From Halobacillus hunanensis (GTDB lineage: Bacteria > Bacillota > Bacilli > Bacillales > Halobacillaceae), in NCBI RefSeq assembly GCF_900166655.1, contig NZ_FVZB01000006.1:248001-312000 (forward strand): 64,000 bases of DNA, written 5' to 3'. The notes under the pieces were generated by a model. It worked only from the letters and a program-made list of their open reading frames with translations. It was not told the origin of the DNA and made no database searches. Positions 44,238-53,190 of this stretch are shown here, one piece after another. How positions within the stretch are numbered: the stretch's first letter is position 1; every line of letters begins with the position of its first letter. A program made the translations under genes and the position numbers.

Positions 44238-44266
44238 ACTATCGTCGAGAACCAGTCAGTTGTCAA
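44238..44266 (-). promoter_or_regulatory. Promoter of the riboswitch transcript
   Basis: On the minus strand TTGACA (44266-44261), 17-nt spacer, GATAGT (44243-44238). Perfect -35; transcription would start around 44231, about 33 nt before the aptamer. Confidence 0.6.
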
Positions 44267-44413
44267 TAAGAATGGATCAACATTAAAATATTTACACTAA
44301 AACACTTGAGTCACTGAACTATTTATTTTAACTTTTTGTTCTACAAAAAAATCAGACGTATATAATAAATTGCTGACTTTGACTTCATTGATTTATCAGA
44401 AAGGAGTCTGTGA

Positions 44414-45931
44414 ATGGTAAAAAAAGCAGGAATCTTACTGCTGGTAGCTATTCTCCTATTGCCGTTACAAGTTTACGCAGGTTCATTTGGCAAAGGAGAT
44501 ACCTCTGGAACGCCTGGGCAGTGGTACGTCGGTCTCACTCCCACTGATGTTGATTCTTCCAAGTCTCCTGTTGTGTTTGTGCATGGGTTAAACAGTTCCT
44601 CTCACACCTGGTGGAAGGACAATGATATGTATCAAATCGCCTATAACCATGGTTTTGAAACGGCATTTATAAATTTATATCCTACTAAAAACATGTGGGA
44701 CAACGGAAAGTTATTAGCTGAAAAACTAAAGCAAATTTACGAGTATTTTGGCGAGGAATTGGTAGTCGTTGCCCATAGTAAAGGTGGCATCGATGCTCAG
44801 TCCGCCCTTGTACATTACCAGGCATCCCCTTACGTTGACCGTTTGATTACCCTCTCTACCCCTCATCATGGTTCGCAGCTTGCCGATCTTGCCTATAGCA
44901 GTTGGGCAGGGTGGCTGGCAGATATACTCGGAAGTAAAAACCCTGCCGTCTATTCGCTCCAAACCGGCTATATGAACAATTTCCGCAGCCAAACCGACAG
45001 CCATGCTAATGTCTATAAAGATCCCATTTTTACTTTCGGCGGAACAGGGTGGGGAACCTTTGGAACTTCGCTCTATTGGGGCGGTTTATATCTGAGCAGC
45101 TACGGAGCGAATGACGGCGCAGTCACTGTAGCCAACTCACGACTTCCTTACGCCCAGGAAGTTAAAGTAGCTGACTGGAATCACTCAGAAATCCGCTTAG
45201 GCAGTTCAACGTTTCGTTTATTTGACCAATACCTTTATGAAAACCAAACCGTAACGGCTTACAAAACGTTAGCAGAACCAATGGATCGGCAAAAGCATCA
45301 GACTTCCCCTCCTACAGACCGCTACTATCGCGGCGGAACCTATAAAGGATCAACTTCTGAAAACTTCGCAGTTGAAAATCATGTGACTGAGGCTACAGTG
45401 AACTGGATCAGCGAAAGAGAAAACACAGAATTAACGCTCATAGGACCAGATGGTAACAAACATTCATCCTTCGAAGTCACACCAGCTTCGTCAAAAATTT
45501 TCCAAGGTGCTTATCATCATTCTATTCAACTAAACCAACCCGCTAAAGGTGAATGGACACTTCAAGCAGCTTCACCTGAGGAACACTACCTTCTATCCGT
45601 ACATTATCAGAGCCCTGTTAATCAGGACTTAGACTTGACAGTAAATAAAAATATGGAAGTATCTATACTCGCACAGCATCAACAAACGATCGATCAAAAC
45701 AAAGTAAAAGCAGATATTCGTTTAGACTATTATAAGAAAGGTAAACAAAAGACTAAAAGCCTAAAGTGGAATGACCTGAACGGCTCCTCTTCTAAAAAGT
45801 TAGCAAAACTCGGAGAAGGCACCTACAATCTTACTATTAACCTTAAAGGAATAACGAAAGCAAACGTTCCATTTAACCGCACCATTGTGACCTCCGTCTA
45901 CATTGATAGTAATGGAAGAGTTATAAAATAA
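44414..45931 (+). CDS. Secreted alpha/beta hydrolase (lipase/esterase-like)
   Basis: 505-residue secreted enzyme. Residues 1-22 form a signal peptide (MVKKAGILLLVAILLLPLQV, YAG). The hydrolase domain (about 45-280) has an oxyanion-type VVFVHGLNSSSHTWW and the nucleophile elbow VVAHSKGGID (Ser near residue 122), followed by LSTPHHGSQLADLA, as in class-2/triacylglycerol-type lipases and PGAP1-like esterases. The C-terminal 190 residues look like beta-sandwich material. AAAGGAG precedes ATG 44414. A TATAAT at 44361-44366 may be its -10 element, but no strong -35 is seen. Substrate not determinable. Confidence 0.82.
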   Translation: MVKKAGILLLVAILLLPLQVYAGSFGKGDTSGTPGQWYVGLTPTDVDSSKSPVVFVHGLNSSSHTWWKDNDMYQIAYNHGFETAFINLYPTKNMWDNGKLLAEKLKQIYEYFGEELVVVAHSKGGIDAQSALVHYQASPYVDRLITLSTPHHGSQLADLAYSSWAGWLADILGSKNPAVYSLQTGYMNNFRSQTDSHANVYKDPIFTFGGTGWGTFGTSLYWGGLYLSSYGANDGAVTVANSRLPYAQEVKVADWNHSEIRLGSSTFRLFDQYLYENQTVTAYKTLAEPMDRQKHQTSPPTDRYYRGGTYKGSTSENFAVENHVTEATVNWISERENTELTLIGPDGNKHSSFEVTPASSKIFQGAYHHSIQLNQPAKGEWTLQAASPEEHYLLSVHYQSPVNQDLDLTVNKNMEVSILAQHQQTIDQNKVKADIRLDYYKKGKQKTKSLKWNDLNGSSSKKLAKLGEGTYNLTINLKGITKANVPFNRTIVTSVYIDSNGRVIK

Positions 45932-45936
45932 AGAGA

Positions 45937-45974
45937 AACATTCCCCTTCCTTTTAAAGCAGGAAGGGGGATGTT
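45937..45974. terminator. Bidirectional intrinsic terminator
   Basis: AACATTCCCCTTCC (45937-45950) pairs with GGAAGGGGGATGTT (45961-45974). It lies between the convergent lipase-like gene and the 126-aa gene and touches the stop codon of the latter. Confidence 0.65.
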
Positions 45975-46353
45975 ACCTTGTTCGAATCCATTTTGCTATT
46001 ATTTTTATGAAAAAGTAAACAACACAAAAGGCTAAAAATCCAAGTACGCTTATGGCGGCATCATTAAATTCCATAGCTCCTCTACCTGTAATCTTCTGCT
46101 GAATTTCTACAGCCAGCACAAAAACGAGAATCATAGAGAGTGTAAACAAAAATGAAATAATCGTAATACTCCATCTAGCAATCATATGAAATAGTACATC
46201 TACAAAAATCAATCCTATGATCCCCAGTATTCCGATAATCCAGAAATGAAGCTCCTTATCAGTCAGATTCCATCCAGATGATTGGGAGACTTCTAACAAC
46301 AGATCATGGAATACATTAACAATTTCAGCTAAAAACACAATCACTTCTTTCAT
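45973..46353 (-). CDS. Uncharacterised membrane protein (126 aa)
   Basis: Three or four hydrophobic segments (about residues 38-58, 62-84, 97-118) after a polar N-terminus (SSGWNLTDKELHFW). No family recognised. The start region has an AGGAAG-like site. Its upstream gap holds palindrome copy 10 and the promoter of the divergent LCP gene. Confidence 0.6.
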   Translation of the reverse strand: MKEVIVFLAEIVNVFHDLLLEVSQSSGWNLTDKELHFWIIGILGIIGLIFVDVLFHMIARWSITIISFLFTLSMILVFVLAVEIQQKITGRGAMEFNDAAISVLGFLAFCVVYFFIKIIAKWIRTR

Positions 46354-46408
46354 CTTCTTCCCCCTACTTCCTGTCCAATTTCATAGTAGCACACCAAATC
46401 GCTCCGCC

Positions 46409-46447
46409 CCACCTCAGGTCAACCAATATTTGGATGACCTGAGGTGG
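46409..46447. repeat. 39-bp REP-like palindrome, copy 10 (one mismatch)
   Basis: Left arm has AACC where the family has ATCC, so one pair is broken; loop AATATTT as in copy 1. T6 follows on the right. One of the few copies in a divergent gene gap (126-aa gene and LCP gene). Confidence 0.92.
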
Positions 46448-46548
46448 AGCTTTTTTCCAAATTATTCATCATTACTTTTACAAGATTCACCATTACAAGT
46501 ATAATAGATAATTAGTTCGATGCTATTCTACATAATTGAGGTGGAGTT

Positions 46549-47481
46549 ATGGGACGAAAAGAAATCAAGAAAAGGAAGAGGAAAAAGGGGCGCTGGTGGA
46601 AAGTCGTCCTGCTCATTGTAGTGCTCCTGCTCATTGGAGGAGGCGTTTATGCATTTACGGTTTTCAATAACGTCAAACAAACAGTTAACAGCCAACTTCA
46701 CGAAAATGTACCTTCCATAGATACAGAATTAACGGATAAAAAAGTTGACAATAAAGAGCCTATCAATATCCTTTTGCTAGGTGTAGATGAGCGTGAAAAT
46801 GATCAGGGACGTTCAGATACAATGATTGTCATGACCCTTGATCCAGCTAATAATCAAATGCAACTGGTCAGTATTCCCCGCGATACTAAAGTGAAAATTG
46901 CAGGTGATGGGCGTGTAACCCGAATCAATCATGCTTATGCTTATGGTGGAAGTGATATGTCTGTTAAGACCGTTGAAAACTTCCTTGATATTCATATTGA
47001 TTATTATGTAACGATGAATATGGAAGGGCTGGCACAGTTGGTCAATGCTGTGGATGGAATCACTGTTAATAATGATATGGCCTTTACCCAAGATGGCTTC
47101 CATTTTCCAAAAGGTCAATTACATCTCTCGGGCGAAGAAGCCCTTGCCTATGTGCGTATGCGTAAAGAAGATCCTAAAGGGGACCTTGGACGTAATCAAC
47201 GTCAGCGTCAAGTGATTCAAGGTGTCATAGATAAAGCTGCCGGATTAAATATGATCAATCAAATTGATGAAGTGATGGAAGTATTAGGGAACAATATGAA
47301 AACAAATATGGAATTTGGGGATATGCGACGGCTCGCCATGAATTATAGCAGTGCGCGTAAAAACATCTCTACTTACCAAATGTCCGGGAATCCTATAACT
47401 AGTTCTGGGATGTATTTAATAGAGATGCCGCCATCAGAAATTCAAAAAACGCATGACTTGATTGTTAATTTTGGTTCTTAG
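46549..47481 (+). CDS. LytR-CpsA-Psr (LCP) family cell-wall polymer ligase, copy 1
   Basis: 310-residue membrane-anchored protein: a very basic N-terminus (residues 1-15), one membrane segment (about 16-38) and an extracellular LCP domain. Conserved residues are visible in RSDTMIVMTLDP, VSIPRDTKVKI, INHAYAYGG and DLGRNQRQRQVIQ. LCP proteins (TagT/U/V in B. subtilis) move teichoic acids or capsules from undecaprenyl pyrophosphate to peptidoglycan, completing the pathway coded in the left half of the window. Closely similar to the LCP gene at 54165-55091. GAGGTGGAG precedes ATG 46549. Confidence 0.9.
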   Translation: MGRKEIKKRKRKKGRWWKVVLLIVVLLLIGGGVYAFTVFNNVKQTVNSQLHENVPSIDTELTDKKVDNKEPINILLLGVDERENDQGRSDTMIVMTLDPANNQMQLVSIPRDTKVKIAGDGRVTRINHAYAYGGSDMSVKTVENFLDIHIDYYVTMNMEGLAQLVNAVDGITVNNDMAFTQDGFHFPKGQLHLSGEEALAYVRMRKEDPKGDLGRNQRQRQVIQGVIDKAAGLNMINQIDEVMEVLGNNMKTNMEFGDMRRLAMNYSSARKNISTYQMSGNPITSSGMYLIEMPPSEIQKTHDLIVNFGS

Positions 47482-47517
47482 AATAAACCGTCTTGCAGGA
47501 AGACGGTTTATTCTTTT
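47481..47517 (+). terminator. Intrinsic terminator after LCP copy 1
   Basis: GAATAAACCGTCTT (47481-47494) pairs perfectly with AAGACGGTTTATTC (47500-47513), followed by TTTT. Confidence 0.85.
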
Positions 47518-47538
47518 GCCTGAATATGTTAATTTCAC

Positions 47539-47577
47539 CCACCTCAGGTCATCCAGAATCTGGATGGCCTGAGGTGG
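47539..47577. repeat. 39-bp REP-like palindrome, copy 11 (one mismatch)
   Basis: Right arm has GGATGGCC in place of GGATGACC (G:T pair); loop AGAATCT. Pairing extends outward through AATTTCACCC/GGGCGAAATT with one mismatch. Between the convergent LCP and formamidase genes; the LCP gene already has a separate terminator. Confidence 0.92.
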
Positions 47578-47609
47578 GCGAAATTGGTTAAAATCCTCTG
47601 AAGGCTATT

Positions 47610-48518
47610 TTATTTCCTAAATAACTTCAGTCCATATCCATCCAATATCTTTCTTGGCACAAAAAAACGTGCGGTCTTTAATGGATCAACGATTTGGCTT
47701 ATTTGAACTTCTCCAGCTGCACTCATGAGCATCGTAAACTCAGCAAGGGTTAGATCGGTTTGTGGCTGCAGTAGATCAATCATTTTTTCCACCGCAAGAT
47801 CAGCAGCCTCATCTAAAGATTCTCTAGAAACAAGTGATGCTGCCCCCGCTTTATTCTCAATATAAGGATAATCAATTGAGTATCCCTTAATCACATCTAA
47901 TGTCACCGTCACTTTCGCTGAAATCTCAACTCCTGACACACATACCTCGCCATCCCCCATGGCCGCATGTACATCTCCTAATGAAAAAAGTCCACCTTCT
48001 TGAAAAATTGGGAAATACAACGTTGCACCGGTTGTTATAAGCTTAGTATCCATATTTCCCCCATGAGCTCCCGGCGTCCCACATGAAACAGCTTCGTTCT
48101 CTGGAGCAACTCCAATCACGCCAATCATCGGTTGTAAAGACAGTTTAATTCTGTTATCAAACACTAATTCGTTTTCTTTTATTTCAATCATTTTTATTTT
48201 AAATTCATCTATTCGATGCCCCATGACACCAAGTTTCGGACCTGTTGCCATCACACCTCGTTCACCAAGCTCAATCCCATCTATTCTTACTTGCAAAATA
48301 TCACCTGTCTGGGCACCTTCCACGTATACTGGTCCCGTAGCCGGGTTAATGCGCTCCCAGTCAATGCTCGAAAATGTTTCTTCCTCCGACTGAATTTGAT
48401 TTTCAAAGCAATCATACGTATCCATAACTACTTGCTCACCGGCACGAACCTTCAAAGCTGGTTTGTTCTCCTTACTCATCGCGTACACAAAAGAATCTTT
48501 CTCTAACTTCTGAACCAT
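47610..48518 (-). CDS. Acetamidase/formamidase family protein
   Basis: 302-residue amidase of the FmdA_AmdA family, hydrolysing formamide or acetamide to ammonia and the acid. Features: FVYAMSKENKPALKVRAGEQVVMDTYD at the N-terminus (quoted in part: MSKENKPALKVRAGEQV), GPVYVEGAQTGDILQV, GVIGVAPENEAVSCGTPGAHGGNMD region with the conserved Gly-rich GTPGAHGGNMD, and GDVHAAMGDGEV. The ORF is open to TTG 48608, but GGAGAGG stands 9 nt before ATG 48518 and gives the usual family start. The EamA exporter gene lies 99 nt upstream on the same strand. Confidence 0.85.
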   Translation of the reverse strand: MVQKLEKDSFVYAMSKENKPALKVRAGEQVVMDTYDCFENQIQSEEETFSSIDWERINPATGPVYVEGAQTGDILQVRIDGIELGERGVMATGPKLGVMGHRIDEFKIKMIEIKENELVFDNRIKLSLQPMIGVIGVAPENEAVSCGTPGAHGGNMDTKLITTGATLYFPIFQEGGLFSLGDVHAAMGDGEVCVSGVEISAKVTVTLDVIKGYSIDYPYIENKAGAASLVSRESLDEAADLAVEKMIDLLQPQTDLTLAEFTMLMSAAGEVQISQIVDPLKTARFFVPRKILDGYGLKLFRK

Positions 48519-48617
48519 ATCCTTCATCCTCTCCATGTTATTACCATCCATTTTAACAGAATAATCAGACAATCCGTCATGGAACAGCCCCAACACCAAT
48601 CGATCCAAGGAGCTGTT

Positions 48618-49523
48618 TTATGTTGACCTCTTCAAATTGAGTCTTTTATTCAATCCCCTGCTGTTATTTAAGAAAATTGCAGCAATGATTAGGACTACAC
48701 CGCCCCATTGTAAGGCAGTAACGGATTCAGAGAGTATTAAGCTTGCTGAGATGAGCGCTACAGGAAGTTCAATCGCACTAAGTACGTTAGCCAATCCATC
48801 TGACAGCATCGGAGCTCCAATTGCAAAGAACAATGGTGGAATCACAGCACCAAACAAGGCTACTCCTCCCCCTACAATCCACAATCTCACATCTCCAGCC
48901 GGTAAGGTAGGGATATCTTTTACAAAGGTAAGGGTAACTAAGATCAGCGAACCAGTCACCATAATCGGACTCCGAGCCCAGGGATCAACATCCACAGCGA
49001 TTTGCCCGCTAAAAAATATGAATCCTGCATAAGTAAATGCTGATAACATACCAAATATCAAGCCTATGGCAGGCAGTTCTACTATACCCGTGATTAGAAT
49101 ATTAGAAGCGAAAAACACACCAATCAAAGTGATTGCCATCGAACAAATGGCCAGCACAGTCGGCTTTCTGCGATTAAACACCCACTCAAAAAAGAACCCC
49201 ATCCATACAAATTGAAATAACAAAATAATAGCTAAGGATGCAGACAGATAATGGATAGCTCCATAATAAAAAATACTCGTTAACCCTACGAAACTGCCCG
49301 TAGCCATTATTTTAAGGACTCTCTTTCTAGTTAAACGGCTCAGCTTTACTCGTAAAAGAAACGCTATCCCCCAAAGAGTTATGAAAGCAATAATCATTTG
49401 AATAATATTTATTTCTCCAAGTGTATATCCATTACTGAACCCCAATTTCACAAAGACAGGAGTGAACCCGAAGCTTCCCGCCCCTGCCAACACAAATAAC
49501 ATCCCTTTATTCCTAGACACCAC
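48618..49523 (-). CDS. EamA/DMT-family transporter
   Basis: 301-residue membrane protein with ten segments arranged as two EamA repeats (GSFGFTPVFVKLGF early; LSAIELPVALISASLILSES late). Exports or imports small metabolites; the substrate is unknown. Starts at GTG 49523, or the next codon GTG 49520, with GGAGAGGG upstream. May share a transcript with the formamidase gene downstream. Confidence 0.85.
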   Translation of the reverse strand: MVSRNKGMLFVLAGAGSFGFTPVFVKLGFSNGYTLGEINIIQMIIAFITLWGIAFLLRVKLSRLTRKRVLKIMATGSFVGLTSIFYYGAIHYLSASLAIILLFQFVWMGFFFEWVFNRRKPTVLAICSMAITLIGVFFASNILITGIVELPAIGLIFGMLSAFTYAGFIFFSGQIAVDVDPWARSPIMVTGSLILVTLTFVKDIPTLPAGDVRLWIVGGGVALFGAVIPPLFFAIGAPMLSDGLANVLSAIELPVALISASLILSESVTALQWGGVVLIIAAIFLNNSRGLNKRLNLKRST

Positions 49524-49588
49524 TACTCACACCCTCTCCATTACGTCCCCATTCTATCATAAAGCACTTGATTCCATGTAAAAATAAC

Positions 49589-49627
49589 CCACCTCAGGTC
49601 ATCCAGAATCTGGATGACCTGAGGTGG
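49589..49627. repeat. 39-bp REP-like palindrome, copy 12
   Basis: Perfect arms with loop AGAATCT and T5 on the right. In the 312-nt divergent gap between the EamA and formaldehyde dehydrogenase genes. Otherwise this gap holds AT-rich promoter sequence and AGGAGGAG before the next start. Confidence 0.93.
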
Positions 49628-49835
49628 ATATTTTTCTCAGTTATGTTTAAGGTACTCCTTTTATAGGGTATGAAAAAGTTAAATCTAACAAAGCGTTTCT
49701 TTTTAGACATACAGTTTCCGATCCCATATTAATGCTCGTTAACCACTCTGCAAATAAAGATGAAGTTGTCTCATAAAGGGGAAGTAGAATGTCGTTCTGT
49801 CCATAAGCCATACATTTTAGGAGGAGGCATATATA

Positions 49836-51050
49836 ATGGCCACAAATAATCGTGCAGTAGCCTATAACGGTGAAGGAAGCGTAGTCGTAAAGGATATTGA
49901 TTTTCCAGAATTAGTGTTAAGAGATGGTCCTGGGGTCAATCCAGCTAATGTTGGACGCAAATGTGAGCATGGTGTGATTTTGAAAGTCGTATCTACAAAC
50001 ATTTGCGGCAGCGACCAGCACATGGTTCGTGGACGCACTACAGCACCAGAAGGATTAGTTCTTGGTCATGAAATCACCGGCGAAGTTATTGAAACGGGAC
50101 GAGACGTTGAATTTGTACACAAAGGTGATCTTGTTTCCGTCCCATTTAATATTGCCTGCGGACGCTGTGTTAACTGTATTGAAGGAAAAACACATATCTG
50201 TCTTAATGTAAATCCGGATCGTCCCGGTTCCGCTTACGGGTATGTCGACATGGGAGGCTGGGTCGGCGGGCAAGCCGAATACGTTATGGTTCCCTATGCG
50301 GATTTCCAAGTGTTGAAATTTCCTGACAAAGACCAGGCGATGGAAAAAATGCTTGACCTGACCATGCTCTCTGATATTTTCCCAACTGGATTTCATGGGG
50401 TGTATTCAGCAGGTGTTCAAATAGGCTCTACAGTATATATTGCGGGTGCCGGCCCAGTTGGATTAGCAGCTGCTCACTCTGCCCAGCTGCTAGGTGCATC
50501 AGTCGTGATCGTTGGCGATTTAATTGAGGAACGGCTTGAACAGGCACGCAGTTTTGGCTGTGAAACCATCAATATTAGTGAGCATGATAATATTTCTGAA
50601 CAAATAGAACAAATCTTAGGCGTGCCTGAAGTCGACGCTGCAGTGGACTGTGTTGGATTTGAAGCACATGGACATAGTCACGAGGAAGCACCTGCCGTAG
50701 TCTTGAATTCCATTATGGAAGCGACAAAAGCAGGCGGCGGTCTTGGAATCCCCGGTCTTTATGTCACAGAAGATCCGGGAGCTTCAGATGAGGATGCCCG
50801 TCAAGGTGCCTTAAAACTCAATTTTGGCTTAGGGTGGGCAAAAGCTCAATCCTTTGTAACCGGACAAACCCCTGTCATGCGTTATCACAGAGGTTTGATG
50901 CAAGCTATCCTTAACGATAAAGCTGACATTGCAAAAGCTGTTAATGCAACGGTTATAGGACTGGAAGACGCTCCGAAAGGATACAGTGAATTCGACAGTG
51001 GTGTCCCTAGAAAATTTGTCCTCGACCCACACGGATCACTAGAGAACTAA
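49836..51050 (+). CDS. fdhA: Glutathione-independent formaldehyde dehydrogenase (zinc ADH family)
   Basis: 404-residue zinc-dependent medium-chain dehydrogenase that oxidises formaldehyde to formate with NAD. It shows the catalytic-zinc site NICGSDQHMVRG and GHEITGEVIE, the structural-zinc cysteines in CGRCVNCIEGKTHIC, the Rossmann motif GAGPVGLAAAHSAQLLGA, and the PDH-like insertion CVGFEAHGHSHEE typical of FdhA and formaldehyde dismutase. AGGAGGAG precedes ATG 49836. Single gene with its own terminator; likely for aldehyde detoxification. Confidence 0.9.
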   Translation: MATNNRAVAYNGEGSVVVKDIDFPELVLRDGPGVNPANVGRKCEHGVILKVVSTNICGSDQHMVRGRTTAPEGLVLGHEITGEVIETGRDVEFVHKGDLVSVPFNIACGRCVNCIEGKTHICLNVNPDRPGSAYGYVDMGGWVGGQAEYVMVPYADFQVLKFPDKDQAMEKMLDLTMLSDIFPTGFHGVYSAGVQIGSTVYIAGAGPVGLAAAHSAQLLGASVVIVGDLIEERLEQARSFGCETINISEHDNISEQIEQILGVPEVDAAVDCVGFEAHGHSHEEAPAVVLNSIMEATKAGGGLGIPGLYVTEDPGASDEDARQGALKLNFGLGWAKAQSFVTGQTPVMRYHRGLMQAILNDKADIAKAVNATVIGLEDAPKGYSEFDSGVPRKFVLDPHGSLEN

Positions 51051-51053
51051 CCA

Positions 51054-51090
51054 AAAAATCCCTCGCCCATATCTGGCGAGGGATTTTTCC
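51054..51090 (+). terminator. Intrinsic terminator after fdhA
   Basis: AAAAATCCCTCGCC (51054-51067) pairs with GGCGAGGGATTTTT (51075-51088). Strong, usable from both sides. Confidence 0.85.
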
Positions 51091-51099
51091 ACATTTCTT

Positions 51100-51111
51100 C
51101 CACCTCAGGTC
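51100..51111. repeat. Partial REP-like palindrome, copy 13 (left arm fragment)
   Basis: CCACCTCAGGTC, the first 12 bases of the family left arm, ends abruptly 7 nt before the stop codon of the SEC-C gene. The rest of the element is absent, as if removed by a deletion reaching the gene end. Confidence 0.7.
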
Positions 51112-51117
51112 TTACAT

Positions 51118-53037
51118 TCATTTCCATTTCAAAATCGGGTTCAGTTGTTCGAGGTGCGGCTCCCATAAGTGTCCATTGCGATGTACATAAATGACCGCTT
51201 CCTCAAATGAACCGCGACTAAATAATTCGGGAAGTTCTTCTGGCATCGATTCCTTCCCAGTAAGCAATCCCCCTATAAACTCATTATTGTCATGAGCTAG
51301 TTGGAGTTGAGATCTTATATCCTTTCCATCCATTTTCAACATAATCATTAGCAGGGCAATGGTCATCGTCTGCTCTAAAGAATCATTCTCAGGATAAGAA
51401 TCTAACAATTTCTGAACATCAAGATACCTTTCCTCCCCTACATAAAGAGGGATTAATCGCGAACGAATTCCTTGATTGTCCTGTGGATTCAACTCAAGAA
51501 GTTCCTCATACCACTCAATCACCTTACCGATTTCTTCTTTTTCCTCATACAATTCTGCTAAAAACTCAATAGCCCTCAACAGAGGACGGGCCTCAATAAC
51601 TTGCCACAGACTAACATCCTCATCAGTATCAAGGCGATTATAACCAGAATGAACAGCCTCTATCACAGATATGAGTTTTTCTGTCTCATCATTTGTAAAG
51701 CGCGCCCTGAGTACAAGTCCATCCACACTGTTTTTATCAAGTGACAACACTTCATCTACTAATCTTCTTTTCTCTTCATCATTCCTAGTTTCATAGGCTT
51801 CGTACGCCTTTACCTGTGCAAGTTCTCTGTCATTTGCCGGAACAAACGGATCATTCCTATGGTAGTTCATATATTCATTAATCTCATCAATAGAATGGAA
51901 GCTCATTTGTTCAATCTTTTTATTCAATTCGTACGTATGTCTCTCAACACTTATTTGAGCACTTGGCTTTACATAGAAATTCATTTCCGGATCCTCGCTA
52001 TGGTCCTCATAATTCCGGATTAGTTTATAAAAAATTTCTATTAACTCTTTATACCGTCTAGACAGACTGTTTGAACTGATTCTATATTTTTTGGCTACTT
52101 GTTTCTGAGTAACTATTTGATCTCCACCAAAATAAGGGACCTCATAGAAGAAATATTCAAGTGCTGCAGCAAATACAGCAGGCTTCCTGATTATCGGATC
52201 TTGTTCCTCACAATACCTCAGCCACAACCCTTTTAATGTGACATAGGCTTCAAGCTGTTGATCCGAATAGTCTACATGTTCGTCTAGAACCTCGAATACT
52301 TCAAGCTGCTTTTCGGATAACTCAGAGCTTTCTTCAAACGAATCTGCCGGTTCCATGTAAAGCCACTTAGGGAAGGACCTTAGAAAATTGTGATGCAGGT
52401 AATCACTGAGCTCACCAGCCCTTGATTGATTATTGAATTCCGCTTGTAATTCAGAAATGAAATAGTCACAGCCTGCTTTAGTATTTGGCAGTGCAAGAGG
52501 AATAAAATTATAAAAGTTCCCCCAATTCATTAAAATACCCATGTAATAAGGGAAGTGCGGTAGGTCTTCATTATCCAATGGGATCCGATCTCTTCCTACC
52601 TTAAATTGACCATCTTTTAGTACATCTTCAACATATACAAACTCATCGGAATCTTCTTCTAAAAGACGAAAGATACTCGTATGTGAAGAACCCCAAGTCT
52701 TAAGAGCCTTTGTTGTGGCAGGCCGGATCATTGATTTCTGCTTTTGTTTAAAAAAGTGTTGAAAGACAGTTTCTCCATCAGTCTGTGGTACAAATAGACC
52801 TTTATAAAGAAGACGAACAAAATGTTCTATCTCTTCTTCTTGAGACGAAGCCTTTGTGGAGGGGAATAAATGAGGGTAATGGTCGTACATGTAATCCTGA
52901 AATTGAAGCAAATACCGGTCCAATTCCTCTTCAACTTTTTTTGAAGGGAATTCGATTACATTCGTCTTACCGTGGCATTTTTTATATTTCTTTCCACTTC
53001 CGCAAGGGCACGGATCATTTCTACCAACCTTCTCCAT
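51118..53037 (-). CDS. SEC-C zinc-motif and TPR-containing protein
   Basis: 639-residue cytoplasmic protein. Residues 5-22 form a SEC-C zinc motif ([19 protein letters not shown]), as at the C-terminus of SecA but here at the N-terminus. The middle (about 90-400) is helical and unrecognised; a short HTH-like part ([20 protein letters not shown], about 310-330) is present. The last 200 residues look like TPR repeats ([20 protein letters not shown]). The combination suggests a scaffold or regulatory adaptor, but no function can be assigned. GGAGAGTTGA-like site before ATG 53037. Confidence 0.7.
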   Translation of the reverse strand: MEKVGRNDPCPCGSGKKYKKCHGKTNVIEFPSKKVEEELDRYLLQFQDYMYDHYPHLFPSTKASSQEEEIEHFVRLLYKGLFVPQTDGETVFQHFFKQKQKSMIRPATTKALKTWGSSHTSIFRLLEEDSDEFVYVEDVLKDGQFKVGRDRIPLDNEDLPHFPYYMGILMNWGNFYNFIPLALPNTKAGCDYFISELQAEFNNQSRAGELSDYLHHNFLRSFPKWLYMEPADSFEESSELSEKQLEVFEVLDEHVDYSDQQLEAYVTLKGLWLRYCEEQDPIIRKPAVFAAALEYFFYEVPYFGGDQIVTQKQVAKKYRISSNSLSRRYKELIEIFYKLIRNYEDHSEDPEMNFYVKPSAQISVERHTYELNKKIEQMSFHSIDEINEYMNYHRNDPFVPANDRELAQVKAYEAYETRNDEEKRRLVDEVLSLDKNSVDGLVLRARFTNDETEKLISVIEAVHSGYNRLDTDEDVSLWQVIEARPLLRAIEFLAELYEEKEEIGKVIEWYEELLELNPQDNQGIRSRLIPLYVGEERYLDVQKLLDSYPENDSLEQTMTIALLMIMLKMDGKDIRSQLQLAHDNNEFIGGLLTGKESMPEELPELFSRGSFEEAVIYVHRNGHLWEPHLEQLNPILKWK

Positions 53038-53131
53038 ATCAACTCTCCTTTCCTACTATACTCTCCCATCTATTATAAAGGTTTTTCAGAACTAAAGAAA
53101 AACAATAAAATCCATACATTTACAAATAATC

Positions 53132-53170
53132 CCACCTTAGGTCATCCAAATACTGGATGACCTGAGGTGG
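53132..53170. repeat. 39-bp REP-like palindrome, copy 14 (one mismatch)
   Basis: Left arm CCACCTTAGGTCATCC has T for C (G:T pair); loop AAATACT. Rightmost copy of the family. Between the SEC-C gene and the dehydrogenase gene, both on the minus strand, so just 3' of the dehydrogenase stop. Confidence 0.92.
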
Positions 53171-53190
53171 AAGTTTAATCCATCCCTATA

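Noticed and set aside
44028-44300. Plus-strand ORF of 90 codons
   Set aside because: It runs antisense through the cobalamin riboswitch and has no ribosome site or protein-like composition.
51100-51111. Copy 13 as a chance match
   Set aside because: Kept as a partial repeat: 12 exact bases, at the position (gene end in a convergent gap) where full copies lie; but confidence is lowered.
26532-53170. CRISPR-like array from the repeated palindromes
   Set aside because: Copies are spread kilobases apart with genes between them, are full palindromes, have no spacers of constant size and no cas genes are present.
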